Origin: Saprolegnia diclina VS20
Lineage: Eukaryota; Oomycota; Saprolegniomycetes; Saprolegniales; Saprolegniaceae
Direction of reading: 5' to 3'
DNA length: 33,888 nt
NCBI RefSeq assembly: GCF_000281045.1
Contig: NW_008246149.1
Span: 69,513-103,400, forward strand
In this document: piece after piece, positions 19,636-32,539 of the stretch
Layout of the letters: each line of letters begins with the position of its first letter
Position numbering within the stretch: position 1 is the first letter of the stretch
Position numbers and translations under genes: made by a program
Notes under the pieces: generated by a model
The model's input: the letters and a program-made list of their open reading frames with translations, nothing else
Told to the model about the DNA's origin: nothing
Database searches by the model: none

Positions 19636-22600
19636 TTAATCTTCCCAGCCGAGTTGGTTGGCCGCCATCGTGTCCCCGTCCCCGTCAATGGCTTGGCAGT
19701 TGTAAATCGCGTACGTCAAGCGGGCCTCCAAGATGGCGTGGCTCGAGTAGCGTGGCAGCTCGAGCGAGAAGAAGCACGTGTGCGACACGGGCATGTAGCT
19801 GTCGGCGGGCCGCCGATCAAACGCCGTGAGCTTAAACTGCTGACCGGCTTGAAACTCGGGCAACGTCCGCGGTAGCCGCGACCGGCCCCAGACAAACCGC
19901 AGAAACGCGCGCCGGGCGTCGTGGCTGTACGCCCGGAGAACGTCCCAAAACCAAGTGACATGCATATCCGACGCACTGCACGAGCTGTACTCGGTACACT
20001 GCTGAAGCAAGTCAATGTCAACGTCCGGCGACCCACACACAAGACTTTCGAGCTCGCGCCACGTGAAAAGCCGGAGGTACCGCAACGGCACGACCATGCC
20101 GAGGCCGCGCCGGACGCACGCCACCGCTGCATCAAACTCGTGCAACCGAAACTGTTCAACGGCATCGGCAAACTCGCATCGGTTCTCAAACGTCACTGCG
20201 ATCGTGTCGCCGTGCGGGCGGAGGGCCACCGTACGGTTGTCGGTCGACAGCGTTGTAAACGTCTCATCAATGACGTCGGCAAACTGCGCTGCCGTGACAC
20301 CGGTCGTGTCGATTGTCCGCAGCGCCCGCATCGAGTTGACAATGAGCGCGTCGACGGCTTCGAGGTCCTCGACCGTCACAACGTCGCGGACAAGAAGCTT
20401 CCAAATGACTTGGGACAGCGTCAAGCTGAGGCAATCCTTGGTGCGAATGGCCACACCGAGAAGCTTGCCGAGAAAAACGAGCATCGAAGTGTGCTGGACA
20501 TGCGCCTGCGGGTGCAAGACGTAGGCGTCACGGCAATGCCCGACATTGTGTTGGCCGTTCGATGTCGGGAGAAGAAGCGGCAACTGGGGGCTCTGCAACT
20601 CGGCGCAAAACTCAGTAAACGTCTCGCGGTACGGACCGCCACCGTCGACGGCGTTCTCGCCGAGGAACGTCACCTTGTACAAGTTGCCCGTTGACCGATA
20701 GCACGTCGCGTCCCATAAACTCAAGACGCGGTAAGCTTGCGCAAAAAGAGCAAACGGGTTTGTCCCGTGCGATGCAAGTCGCCCACGCGTCGCCTTGGGG
20801 CGGTTGAGCGTCAGCAGGCGCTCCGTCGACGAGACACCGGTCGCCGTCACCTGCACGTCCCAGAGCTCGCGCTTGAGTACGTGGAAGAGAAGACCGCGGG
20901 CAGCCGTGAGGCGCGACACCAACGTCCGCGGGCCATCGTCGACCACGAGATCGACGTACTGTAGGAGCCCGAGCATGACCTTGTTCAATGCCACTAGCAA
21001 GGCAAAGCGCGCCGAGAGCGAAGTTGGCTCGGTCGACGGCACATCGTGCAGTTTGGCGAGCAGCGGCCATCGGACAAGCGCCGTTTCTTCTGGCGCCACG
21101 TCGGCCCACGACAGCGCAAAGAGCGCCTCGGACGTCAATGAGCGCGCGCTGCAGACGTTGTTGATGTAGCGCACGAGCTCTTCGTTCTCTTTGGCGTGAA
21201 CCGCCGACATGGCCACGCTGGACGACTGGAACCGCGCAGAACAAGAAAGTGGGGGGCGTGAGAGCGACACCTGTGGGCTGCTGGTCGACCACGGCGGCGT
21301 AGAAAGTGTAGCACCGTGCCGCTCGAAGCGCGACGTGTCGGGCACAGTACACTCGGTGCCGGCGACTTCAATCCACGCGCCGAGCAGTCGCGGCGCCACG
21401 TCGTGCACGCCATGACGGTACGCGACCGGCTGCCAGCCATTTTCTTCGAAATCAAAGATCTCAAATTGCACCGCGGCGTTGCACGGGACACCCGCGGCTT
21501 CGAGCACCGAGACGTAGCCATCGGGGAGGTGGTGGAAAGGCCGTTGGCCGAGGTTCCAGATTGCACCGTCGCCTGTCAAGAACGACCCCGACGGAAAGAT
21601 CCCACCATGCCGCAGCCACGCGCTTCCGGGGCGCTCGTCGTCCGTCGCACTGTTGTCGGGCGTCGCTTCGGCGGTCGCCGTTTCGGGCATCGCGCTGGAC
21701 ACCAGCGGTGGAGTGTCCGCAGAAGTCGTCGCGTGCTCGGCATCAGACGCCTTCGAGGGGCTACTGTGGCTGTCGCTGTCGTCACTCTCTTCGTCATCCG
21801 CGCAAGAGACTTCGTCGTCACCATCGTCACCATTGTCGTCATCGTCGGCATCGCCGTCTCGACTCCACTGGCTGCTGGCGGTACCATCCTTTGGGGACAT
21901 GGGCGTCAGCGTCGCACTGGTGCACTGAAAGCGAACGTTGGTGAGGACGCGGCCATTAAGAGAAAACGACATGACGCCGGCGTGCCAGTCGAGAAGACAG
22001 CCAAAAACGTCACCGGGCTGCCAAATGGCTTCCGAGATCGTCGTCTTTTCGTCGTGCCACATGGCTTGGCGGCACAGGTCGACCCCAAACGACCGACCGC
22101 AGTCGCCAATGCCCATGTCGCGCGACGCAATCGCGCAGTCCCCAAACGACCAGCCGAGCTGAAGGCACGTGGAACGCAGCAGCGTGAGCTCGTAGTAGAC
22201 CTTGCCGTGTGCACAGCTCGGTGCCAAGACACCGATACCTTGCGGGCGCAGGCTCGCAAAGTCACCGTGGCGATTGACGTACGTAAAGGCTTGGTACGAC
22301 GTGAGTAGCGCTCTTGTGCCGTCAGAAAACTCCTTCGGCGCCTACAGAGTCGGCATGAGCATGGTCGAGGAATACATAATGTCCTACCGTAGCTGCCACC
22401 AAAGACAGTTTTTCGAACGTCGCCGGTTCCCCGACGTCGACCGAGTTGTACTGCCGCTTGAGCACATCGGCATAGTATTGCTGCATGTGCATCGGAGCAT
22501 CCCAGAACCGGACATGCGAAAGTTGACCGCGCCATGGCTTGCTGCCATCTTCGTCGCTGGCGCCGAGGTGCAGCGTCGTCGAAGTCGCAGGCGCGCACTG

Positions 22601-25600
22601 CACCTTGGCGCCCAGACGGTCGTGGTGTACAAGGTCTCCGTTCACGTGGAACGCAATTCCCGAGCCAAAGGCGCAGACATCTACTCGCGTCCAGGCGTCG
22701 AGAGCCAGCACCCGGGGACACGTAATTTGCTGCGGTTGACCGGCGTGCACGACCAGCTGCAGGCGGCGCTTCGAGTCGAGCGCCAGCCGCAGCCACCAGT
22801 TGGCGTCTGTTGCCACGTGAAGAAGGACTTGAGTCTCAGCAAACAAGCCTTCACGACGGAACCAGAGCTGGATCGTCCAGTCGCCGTGAATCGATGGCAA
22901 GTTTGGAATCGTCACGTGCACCGGTCCGTCGAGGGCGACAAAGCCATGAGGATTTTCAGTGCGCGACTGCGTCGATGGCGAAAACACCGCTGCAGGCAGC
23001 ACGTCGTAGAGACCACGGTACCCGAACCGGTAGAGTGCCGTCGACTTGTCGTGAAGCCACTGCACGCGTACGGCTGCATCGGGCTGACCGCACCACGGCT
23101 CCTTTGTGATCACGATACCAACGTTGCCAACACCGCCATCTTCGTTGTCGTAGGCCCAGTCAGCACCACGCACCACGGTGGCCAAGACCACGGAATCTGG
23201 TATCTCGGTACTAAAGCGACTTGAGGCATCAGTGCGTCGGTGGAAGCATTCGAGCAGCCCAAGCGACGCGACAGCGCGTTGATACCATGGCGGGTTGATC
23301 GCTTGCACGAAACGTAGCCACTGCAGCGGCTGCGACGTTTGAAGGGCGACCGTGTCCTCTGCATCCACCAGTTGGACGGCTGGGTAGTACATCCGCCCCG
23401 CTTCTACGTGGCGAGCGCATACAAGGGCACCGTTGCGCAAATACCGCACTTCCCGTCGTTTCAAATCGAGTTCGACGGTCGCAATGTCGTTCGTGCGCAA
23501 GGCCACTGCGTCGGTCGGCCATACGTGCAGCAGCGTCGTCTCGCCGTCCGTGACGAGGCCGACAACGACGTGCTCTTGCGCCGAGACGACGAGGATGTCC
23601 CAAACGTTGAGCCCGGCGGCAGCCCCCGATGCGGAGCGCACGATCGTTGGCGCGCTGCTGGCCGCTACCTTTTGGACGCAGGCCCCGTCGTCAGTCAAAA
23701 CAACGTCGGTCGTTGCACCTGCCCACGTCGCTGATGGACCCGCTGCCAGGGACAAGAGGTACAACTCGAGGTGCTCGTCGGCGTCGACGACGCACTGGAA
23801 GAGCCGACGCAGCAAGGGCGACTTGGTCGTGTGCGCTTCCTCCAGTTTGTGCTGCGCCCAAAGCTTTGTCTTGAGAAAGGCGAGGAATCGGTGGACGTGC
23901 ATCGGCGGTAGCTGCTCAAACACTCGGGTTGCGTCGTTTTGAAGCCAAGTGGACCACAGCTCGAGCACTTGCAACTGCAGGCGCACAGGCGCCGCTTGGT
24001 ACAATTGACAAGTGGCGTCCAGCAGCGGCGTCATGTTAGGTAAATGCGCGCAGCCGACTTGCAAGAGGACCCACATGTGTAGCCGCAGCGACGAAAGAAG
24101 GGCATCGACGTCCTCGGTCACCGTGGCGCCGGCGGCATTGTCGTACGCTGTGAACGCAACCAACGCCTCGGAGCTCTCGTCGTCCGAACGAAAGAACGCG
24201 TGGATCGTGTCGGACGCAAACAGCAACGGCGGCTTGCTGCCGACGCCGGGCCAGTTGTCGCCGTCCGCCGACCCATGATACGGTCCATCGGGGATCGCGC
24301 CGTCACGACCGATAAAGACAACGCCGCCGTCGTCGGGGCAGTGCGTCGCTGCGTCAAACTCGATTCGGATCGTCGACGTGCCGGGAAAGCAGATGCGCTC
24401 ATGGTAGTTGGGCAGAAGGCTCTCGACGCGACGTACGCGCGGCTGTTTGGGCAGCGCCGCGAGGTCCCGCGCGATCGCACGGGTGCACGCCGCCGCGACG
24501 GCCTCACCAAAGGCACCGTCGGCAGCGATGAGGCGTTGCACGAGCGTACTGAGCGCCGACGTTGGCGACTCGCTGTTGACGACGAGGTCGGCAAGACCGA
24601 GAAGGATATCGACAGGGAGCGCATCTGTTCGTTCCGACGCCACGTACGCATGCAGACAAGCCCGAGCGTACTGCACACCCAAGCTCTCTAGGAGGTCGCG
24701 CATGAGATCGTGCGGTCGCCGGGTCTCAACGGCGTAGATCGTCGACACGTCAAAGTGAGACTCAACGGCACGGACAGCGTCTCCAGCGTCGAGCTCGGGT
24801 GACACCGGCGCCTCGTTACTTTCAGGGGCTCCGATGAACACGAGACCATGCTCGAGTGGGGCGTACATTGTCGGTTGAGCCAACGTTCGTTCGCCATCGA
24901 CATGTCGTAGCATCCAGCCGGCGAGGTTGGTATCGTCACGCGCTGCAATGCGCACCCACTCGCCCGAGACATCGAGCGCGTGCACGGTCGTACCATGGTG
25001 AAGGATTCCGGTGATCGACGTCGCATTCGGGGCCGTCAGTACATCGACGTCTTTGCTAGCGACGACGACCCAGTCGTTGGAGCAGCTCTCGCCGAAGTAG
25101 ACGGCAGAGATCTCCACGTCGCCGTGTACGCTCGGGGCTACCGTGGATGGGACGGCAGTCAATGTCACGGCGTCGTCGTGGGTGTCAACATGCGGTGGGA
25201 GCTCCAGCAGCATCTCAGAGAGGTGGCAAAGCCGCTGGTTGAGCTGTGGAATTGTCAGCGACGAAGGGGCCACGGGCTCAAAGATGGCCTGCACTGTGAA
25301 GCGCCAGCCCCAGTCGTTGTTCGAGCTGTCCGTGTGCCAGTAGTACGTAAAATGGCTCGCGGGGATGACGAGCGGCGCTTCGTCCCCAACACCGGGAAAA
25401 CACACCGTGTCGTCGCGACCCGAGTAGCGTTCGAGGCCCCAGAACTCGTCCCGCTTGTCATTGTCCTTGTAAAACGTCATATAGTCGCAGTCCTTCTCGG
25501 TGCGGGACGCAGCGTCAAAGGTGATTCGGCAGCTGGTGGCGCCGGGGAATGACACAGTTTCGTAGATGTCGATCGAGTCTTTGTACGGGTGCGTCGATTC

Positions 25601-28600
25601 AAGCACCTTGCAAGCGGGCTTGACAGCAATCGAGGACCCGGACGGCGTGGCTTTGGCAAGACAAAGCAGCGGCGGCAAGAGCAAAGCCACGGCGGCCGAA
25701 GTTTTACAGAGCCGACCGAGCACCTTGAGCAGCCGCGCCCGCACGTCCATCATGCATGGAGACGCTGAATGCGTCGCCGCCTCGATTGCGCCGAGAATTT
25801 CGGGCGCGCAAGCGCTAACGAGCCGCTGAGCGACGTCGACGTAGGCCGGTGGCGCCGGGTCTAGGCGCAGAGCATCGAGGCGCAGCGACTCGATGCGGGT
25901 TGGGTCCAAATCAAAGAGCACCCGGGCGACGCGCTCGTCGCCAACGACGTCGATGCTGACGATGTAGCCGCCCTCGATCGTACCTTCGGGGTTGTCCCGC
26001 TTGTCGAGTGTCTGGATGCGCGTACCGACGTGGGCATGGTCGTAGTCGCCACCGAGAACCCACGCGGCGGCAAGGGCACACCCGACTCCGTGCTCAAGCC
26101 GCAAGCTGATTTTGAGTTTCGCCTCTATCGACGACGCGACGTTCGGGTGCGTCGATGCAGCCCGCACAAACGCTGCATACGCAGCACCGACAAGACTTGC
26201 ATGCGCCGGCGCCATCGTGACGCCACCCGGCGGTGCCCACGGGTTGGCGTCCTCGATCAGAAACTGCATTGCACGATCAACGTACTCTTGCAGCAGTGCC
26301 GTTGCAACACCGCTGCGCGGGTGCAGCACGAGGCTCTGGGCAGCGACGTACGTCGCCGCACACCGAAACTCGACAGGGTGTGCCGATGCAAATGCACACT
26401 CGACCAGATGTTGAAACGTTGCTGGCGTCAGCACCTGGCGCGCAACATCGGGCGGCCCGTGCACGGACGCCAAAACGCATCCAAGAACGTGCCACGGTGC
26501 ATCGTGTAGCGTCGTCGTCGCGGGGTCTGGCAGCGCCGCACGCGCTATGCCAACAGCCTCGGGCGTCGGCCGCCACGTAATGTCCAAATCGTGCACGTAG
26601 CACCCTGCCGCCTTCTCGGCGCCGACGCGCCCCGGTGGCTCGCCCACATAGAGACGCGAGACTGGCGACGCGCGCACCAACACATCGGTGTCATAGACCC
26701 ACAGTCGAAAACCCTATAGCAAGCGTGCGGTAAGCGGTGGAATGCCGTTGAAGAGGTACCCAAAGGTCGGCACTCGCTTCGCTAGTGTAGTAGCCCAGTA
26801 CAAAGGTGCCAGCCGCAATGTCAAGTGGACTAGAATGGCTTTCACCGTCACAAATACGTAGCAGTAGTCGTCGTACCTGTTGCCATCGACGCCGGGCAGG
26901 TTGTTCTTGGACGTATACCGTGCATCCCCCCACGTACTTGTATGCGAGTCATCGTGGTAAAAAACCACGTAGCACGCGTCGTCGTCGTCGCCGCCGGTGG
27001 TTGTTTGCGCGTCAAATGCCACCTGGAGCGCACTGGCACCGTCAATGTCCACCGTAAAGTACTGCCAGCCCTTGACGACCGACGGATGCAGCGATTCGAC
27101 AAGACGTGCTTCGTTGCGCACTTGATGTTGCAGATGCAGACTGAGCGGTAACGCTAGCACCGGTGCTCCGTCGACGTACAATGCATAGTTGGATTCCGCG
27201 TCCGTAGCCGCGATGCCGACATGGTGCCACGCACCCAGCACCAACGGCGCCGGTGTTTGGAGGTGCACTGCTGCTGCCGTGCCGTCGGCGAGTGCCACGT
27301 CCAGGTGGTAGGTCTGCGTCAATGACAAGCCGAGAAGCCGGTGCAGCCACGAGTCGCCGAGGACGTGCGCCTTTAACAAAATCTGGCCGCTGGCGTCGAA
27401 GCGCAGTGGGACGATCTCAAAGGTCTTGGCACCGACGTCGTAGACGTGGCACCCGTGGACCTCCTTCACGCCGACGCGCGGCAGCCAGCGCACCGCCACA
27501 TTCACATCGTTGAAGATACTCGTGACGACACCGATGGCCGCGTTGTCGGGTGCTGCATCGCGCCATTGCGGTCCGTGCTTGACCAGGTCACCTTCATGAA
27601 GTCGAACGGATGGTATCTCGGGGACCATCATCCAAAACCCGACGTTGGGCACCGGTGTCGGCGTCACCACACTTTGCCCCGGGGCATGACTCGGAAGATA
27701 GCGGCAGGCCGGCACCGTCGTCAACGCCACCGTGTAGTCTGCCACACACGCCGCAATGTGAGCTTGGATGCCACCGCGCTTGTCGACTTGTACAAAACGC
27801 TCGAGAAGAATGCGGACCACGGCCTGCGCCGCCGCACGGACGTCTGACGTCGGCGTCTGCAGCAACGAAAACACAGCGGGCACGACACGGCTAGCGACGA
27901 GCATGTCGCCATCGCGGAACGCAAAGTCCTGCGCAAGGCACTGCAGCGCGCTCAGTTGTACGAGAGGGTCGTCACATGCAAGGAGGCACTGGAGCGGTGC
28001 GAGCAGAGAGGCGTAGGCCTCCTCGACGGCACTGCGTGCGTCGGCACCGCACCCTGCCAAGTGGTCGAGCACGTGCACGTGCCGTTGATCGAGCCCCCGA
28101 AGCGACGACGCCCAGCGGGATAGTACCACGTGACACAAGCGGGAGTTTGTCGTCGTCGCCATCGTTGTCGCCACAATGTTCAGACTACGGCGTCGAAGCG
28201 ACGCGCGTTGGTTGCGCATCTCAATGACCGCCCGAAGCGCGACAACATCAACGTCGCTCTGCACAAACTCGAGAACAAGCTCCGTCATGGTCTTGGCGTG
28301 GCGGCCATCGGTGCGACCCGCCGAGCTTTTGCGATACAGCATCAACTGCTGCAGCTGCGTTGCGGCCTCCACTTCGTCGACGAGCGTGTGCCACTTTGCG
28401 ACGATCGAGGCCGGGTCTTCGCTCTTCTGGAGCGCAACGCCGTACTTGGCAAGAAGTTGCCAGCGCTTGGTCGCTTCGTTTGGGTCGTTAGCAGCTGCCA
28501 GGCTAAACGACGCAGGCCCGAGCGCGAGGAGGAAGCGCGCACGCGCCTCGACGTTGGCACACAGCGTCCGCAGCGCGGCCTCAGATGCGCCAGCAAACGC

Positions 28601-31600
28601 CGACGGCTGGCGCTGCAACGTCGGCGTCGACGTTGGCACGGAGTGCAGTGGGCGCTGCGCGTCACCGATATCAAACCAGTTGCGCATCTTTTGCGCATTC
28701 TTCCATGCGCGTAATAGCGACGGGCTTGCATCACTTCGGAGGCCCTGGCCAAGCGCATAGGCATCGACGCCCCACATATTGTGGTGCAGAATGGCCGCGG
28801 CGACCGCTCGGACAGCACGGTTGATGTGCGGCACGGTGCCTTGGTCTTGGGGCGTCTTGGCTTTGAGGAGCTGGGCCACGCGAGCAGCACTGGGCATGTC
28901 GTCATCGTCGTCGGTTGCGTCGATGAGCTGGTGCAGGAATTGCACCACGCCGTCGTCGTTGCTGTCGGTGGGTCGCGCTGACATGCCGCCATGCAACAGA
29001 TCCGACTCGAGCACACGGTGTAGTGCAGTCTCGGACGGCGCCACGGGACACCACGCTGCCTCGAGCGTGACGATGCTATGAAGCGCATCCAATACACACT
29101 GCTCCAGGCTCGTAAGCCAGTGCATCTCGAACGAACGGCTGTTCTCCGTCACGTTGGCCGTGGCCGTGAACTTGTAGCCCCAGTCCGTGTTGGAGCCGTC
29201 CGAGTGAAATAGCACAAAGCAATGGTCGGCCGGAATGACAAGCGGCGGCAAATTGCCGACGCCGGGCCAGTTGAAGGAGCTGTCGCGACCCGAGTACTTG
29301 TCTTCGCCATAAAACGTCGTGCACGACTTGTCCGTGTAAAAGACGACGTAATCGTAGTTGTACTCGGAGCGGCACCGGCTGTCAAACGTAATGGTCATGC
29401 TCTGCGCGCCATCGAGACGTAGCTCCTTGATTTCGTGCATGTCGTTGCGGTACTCGTGCTCCGACTCGAACACGACGGCCGTGCTCCCGCAGTGTTTTGT
29501 CTCGACAAACGTATCGCGGCGTTCGACAGCGCCAAACAGCGGCTGCATGCGCTCGAGCAACGCCATTGCCACCGGTACAAAGTCGGCGACCACATGGCTC
29601 AGACCCGGTGTTGCCGCCGGCAACGATGCCACGAGATACTCGACAGTTGCAAACAACTTTGGTGCCACCGCTCCGAGCAAGCTCGATTCGAGAAGCTGCA
29701 AGAAGGCAGCGGTTGGTGCCGTGGCAACACGTACACACAGCGCGTCGCAAGCGGCGAGGACGACACCAATGACGTGCGCTGTCGCCGATAAATGCCGTTC
29801 GCACGTCGCTGCGACCGCGTCCAGCAGCGTCGAGACGAGAGAGACAAGCGCGGCACCGAGAACGGCACGCTCCGATGCCGTGTCGCCGTCCATTTGGGCC
29901 AGTGTCAAGGTCACTGAAGCATTGACAAGCTGCGCGATCGAGCTCCAAAGCGCCGGTGAAATTTCGCCAGCGACAAGCGCTTGCATTTTGGACCGCGATG
30001 CCATGCGCCGCACAAGCGGAAGCGTGATCGAGTCGTTCGTCGCGACGCAAGTTGCGAGCAACGCCCACTGCGCGTCTACCGAAGGATACAACATGTCGAT
30101 CGAGAGCACGTAGAGGCGACGGGAGGCGTCACGGAGCCGTGGTAATGTAGATTCGCCCTGAAACAACGTGGCGAGGACATCACGCAGACCACTGCGCTGA
30201 ACGACATCTCGGATCGCACTGTGGTCTGGCATCGACTCGGGCGCAGCGCTCCATTGAGCCGTGTTGATGGAGAGCAGCTTGAGACTCACTTCGACGACAA
30301 ACGCTTGCCACGGTGCGATGACGGGGTGACTCGTGAGCTTCTCGACAAGAAAAATCAGGTCGCCAAACGTACTTGGGCAGACGTCCACAGCAAACGCCAC
30401 GTCCAAAAGCGCAGTCGAGAGCGCACTCTCGTCGCTCCAGTAGGCGTCGACGACTCGATTGCACGTGCCAAAGAGACGGACAAGCACCGATATGCAAGAG
30501 CTCTCTGTCGCGGCGAGAAGCGTCACGACGTCGTCCTTGTCGGTCACCGGCGGCATCTCGGCTCGAGGACCGTCGTTGCGATGGCACATGATCGTCTTTC
30601 CGGTAGCTGTCCAGAGAATGTTGTTGCGCAAATCCAAAGTGATCGCAGAGACGGGGCAGTCGGCCGAGACAGCGACCGTAGCCGTCGCTTGTGCCGTCGC
30701 CAAGTCTATCGTTGCGCAGCAGAGACGCGTTTCGTCGACACGGTAGGCCGCAACATTGTGTCCATTCGTGGCGCACATAAACGGCTCGGGCGATGTCCAG
30801 AATGCTTGTACATCTGCCGACATCGAGACCGTGGCCACTAACACCGGAAGCGGCGCTCTGGCCCACTCGGACGCCGCACAAACAAGCTCGTGCACAGCCA
30901 CCGCTGCCTCGTGCAACTCAACCACAAAGAGATGGACACCGTCCGTACAGATCGTTGCGGTGCCTCGATCGATCGACACGACCTCGGCACACATCGTATC
31001 GGGCTGCATCATCAAGTGGACCGAGCGTGCCGTGCCGTCCGGTTGCACAATGTCGAGAGCTACGAGCAACGCCGACTGGATGTAGACGAGTTGGGCACGC
31101 TCGACGACGGCGTCGGCACCGAGGTAAGTGCCCCAACCTTGACCAGATCATCGCACCACATGTATAGAAAAGTCCCGTCGGTGGCCAGCGCCGTCGCCCG
31201 TTCGCCCGGCGCCTGGAAATGACGCATGACGTTCTGTGTCGAGACAAGACCGATCGGAAAGTGGAGCGAGTAAGCTTCGAGGCGGGCAATGACGGCGTCA
31301 ACGTCAGCAACAAATGCTGTGGATGGGAAAGTCGGCGGTGTCCAAGTCAAGAGCCCCATAGCGACCGAGAGAAGGTATCGAACGCGGCCGCTCGCCGCGC
31401 CAAGTGCGCACAAGAGAGCGAGCGCAGCCTCCGTGCCATCGTCACTGGACCCGTCCATCGTCGAGCGGGCCATCGCCGAGAGGTCGTCGAGCATGGCTGC
31501 CTCTGCCGTCTTAGGCGCAATCGTGCGCAGGGCCAGCGGCGGTCCATCGAGGAGCGTGCGCACCAAGATATGCATGCCTTTCTGGAAGAACGCAGGGTTG

Positions 31601-32145
31601 AGAAGACGAAACGACTGGAGCATCTCGATCTGGAGGCGTCCAGACGCGAGCGAGAAGAGCTTCTCCGGAAGGTCCGTCGGTGCATGGGCCGAGATGGCGT
31701 ACGGCATCGCGTCGCGGGCATCAGTTGCACTCGGCGTTGACGCTGCGAGACATTTCTTGACGAGCTCGAGGTGCTTTTCCATGTAGTAGCGCTTCTGAAA
31801 GTCGCTGACGCGATGCACTTGCGCCGGCGTCGTCGTAGCGGTCAGCGCCTGCTCGCGCAACACGGCGGATGGCATTGCCGCGTCAAACGTCTTCTTCACA
31901 GCATTTGCTTCCTTCGAAAACACGAACAGTCGGATGCGCTCGAGGTCGTCGCCAACGAACGTGCCATGCGCCTGCGCGGCCTCTTTTGTGAGCGCGCTCA
32001 GGCGGTCTGTGACGCCTTGCTTGGCGAGCTCGGGCTCGTCCGCGACGCGCATACGGAATGCCTTGGCAAGGAGGCTGCCGCTCCGGAGCACGTCTGTGGC
32101 CACTACCGCGCGGGCCCAGTCGTCGTCGTCGGTCGCGCTTGGCAT
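19636..32145 (-). CDS. Giant multidomain HECT E3 ubiquitin ligase (HECT-B), complete
   Basis: Likely a cytosolic ubiquitin ligase of about 4,110 residues, paralogous to HECT-A along its whole length. Proposed exons: 32145-31138, 31099-26877, 26829-26760, 26713-22388 and 22341-19636. Approximate domains: helical N-terminus; propeller-like region; CUB-like modules at 873-987, 1673-1780, 2133-2250 and 2527-2627; MIB/HERC2-like near 1497-1550 and 2940-3020; LamG-like at 1570-1660 and 3023-3190; Tudor-like near 1990-2050; SH3-like near 2308-2380; SPRY-like at 2760-2893 and 3238-3365; an acidic low-complexity linker near 3373-3425 where HECT-A has its UBA; HECT at about 3750-4110. The catalytic Cys is 4065 in HTCFFSLELPRYSS, with the canonical WFW and FLRFVWGRSRLP motifs before it, so the enzyme looks active. 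ATG 32145 (M-P-S-A-T) is chosen because upstream in-frame codons offer no ATG. The first splice junction is uncertain. Confidence 0.88.
19774..19776 (-). other. Predicted catalytic cysteine codon of the HECT-B C-lobe
   Basis: TGC on the minus strand encodes the Cys of P-V-S-H-T-C-F-F-S-L-E-L-P, 46 residues from the C-terminus. HECT ligases form the ubiquitin thioester on the Cys of the family motif HTCFNxLxLPxY. The extension after the motif is longer than the usual few residues and ends N-Q-L-G-W-E-D. Confidence 0.88.
22342..22387 (-). other. Intron of HECT-B (46 nt)
   Basis: Donor ACG|GTAGGA at 22387 and acceptor ACTCTGTAG ending at 22342, phase 0. Without splicing the frame stops at 22322-22324, while the SPRY module continues in another frame. 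Splicing joins V-A-A-T to A-P-K-E-F-S, linking the LamG-like and SPRY parts as in HECT-A, which has no intron here. Confidence 0.78.
26714..26759 (-). other. Intron of HECT-B (46 nt), conserved position
   Basis: Donor TGG|GTACCT at 26759 and acceptor TTGCTATAG ending at 26714, phase 0; a GCTTAC branch-site-like motif lies inside. Splicing joins D-L-W to G-F-R-L-W and completes a CUB-like module. It is at the same Trp/Gly junction as the intron at 7347-7390 in HECT-A. Confidence 0.85.
26830..26876 (-). other. Intron of HECT-B (47 nt), conserved position
   Basis: Donor CAG|GTACGA at 26876 and acceptor CATTCTAG ending at 26830, phase 2. Splicing joins G-V-D-G-N-S to P-L-D-I-A-A, a CUB-like strand pair. 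It matches the position and phase of the 54-nt intron at 7458-7511. The exon between this and the next intron is 70 nt. Confidence 0.82.
31100..31137 (-). other. HECT-B exon junction: 38-nt intron or one-base indel
   Basis: The N-terminal frame (stop at 31077-31079) must pass to the next frame here. A 38-nt intron with donor AAG|GTTGGG and acceptor GTCGAG would do it, but both sites are weak and the splice would delete a segment that HECT-A keeps (Y-K-V-S-T-G-T-W). A single missing base in the CCCC run at 31131-31134 would instead preserve a matching K-V-G-x-T-Y-L-G. Confidence 0.4.
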
Positions 32146-32203
32146 GTCCTCCCAATGGTATCTTTCCCCGTGCAACGCAAGTCAGCCGAATACGCCAGCA
32201 ATT

Positions 32204-32225
32204 CGGATAAACAATACCTTATCCG
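32204..32225. repeat. Short perfect inverted repeat upstream of HECT-B
   Basis: CGGATAA and TTATCCG are separated by 8 bases, just upstream of the HECT-B start. It could be a protein-binding site or part of the 5' leader. The role is unknown and a chance match cannot be excluded. Confidence 0.4.
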
Positions 32226-32539
32226 GTCGCGGAATGCATGTGCTCCAAGGTTCTGCTTGTCGGGTGGTGTGATGTTGGCGTACCTTGGAGAAGAGACTTG
32301 TCGGCTCTGATGTAGCGTCGCTTTGAGCACTTCGTACATGGTCGGTCTTGCTTCATCAAGCTTCATTACTCCCGAGCAAGCTACGGAATACGAGTACCAT
32401 AATGGGGACGCGCTATATCATCTCTGAAGTGTACCTTTGAGTTCACGTGAGCTTTGTTGGCGTTGGAGCAGTCGCCACATGATGCATGACCATGTGGGGG
32501 GCAATCTTCTCGGCTTGGTCGATATATGGAGGATTGGGG

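Noticed and set aside
31111-31120. GAGGTAAGTG, a perfect-looking plus-strand splice donor
   Set aside because: It lies antisense inside HECT-B and there is no plus-strand gene here.
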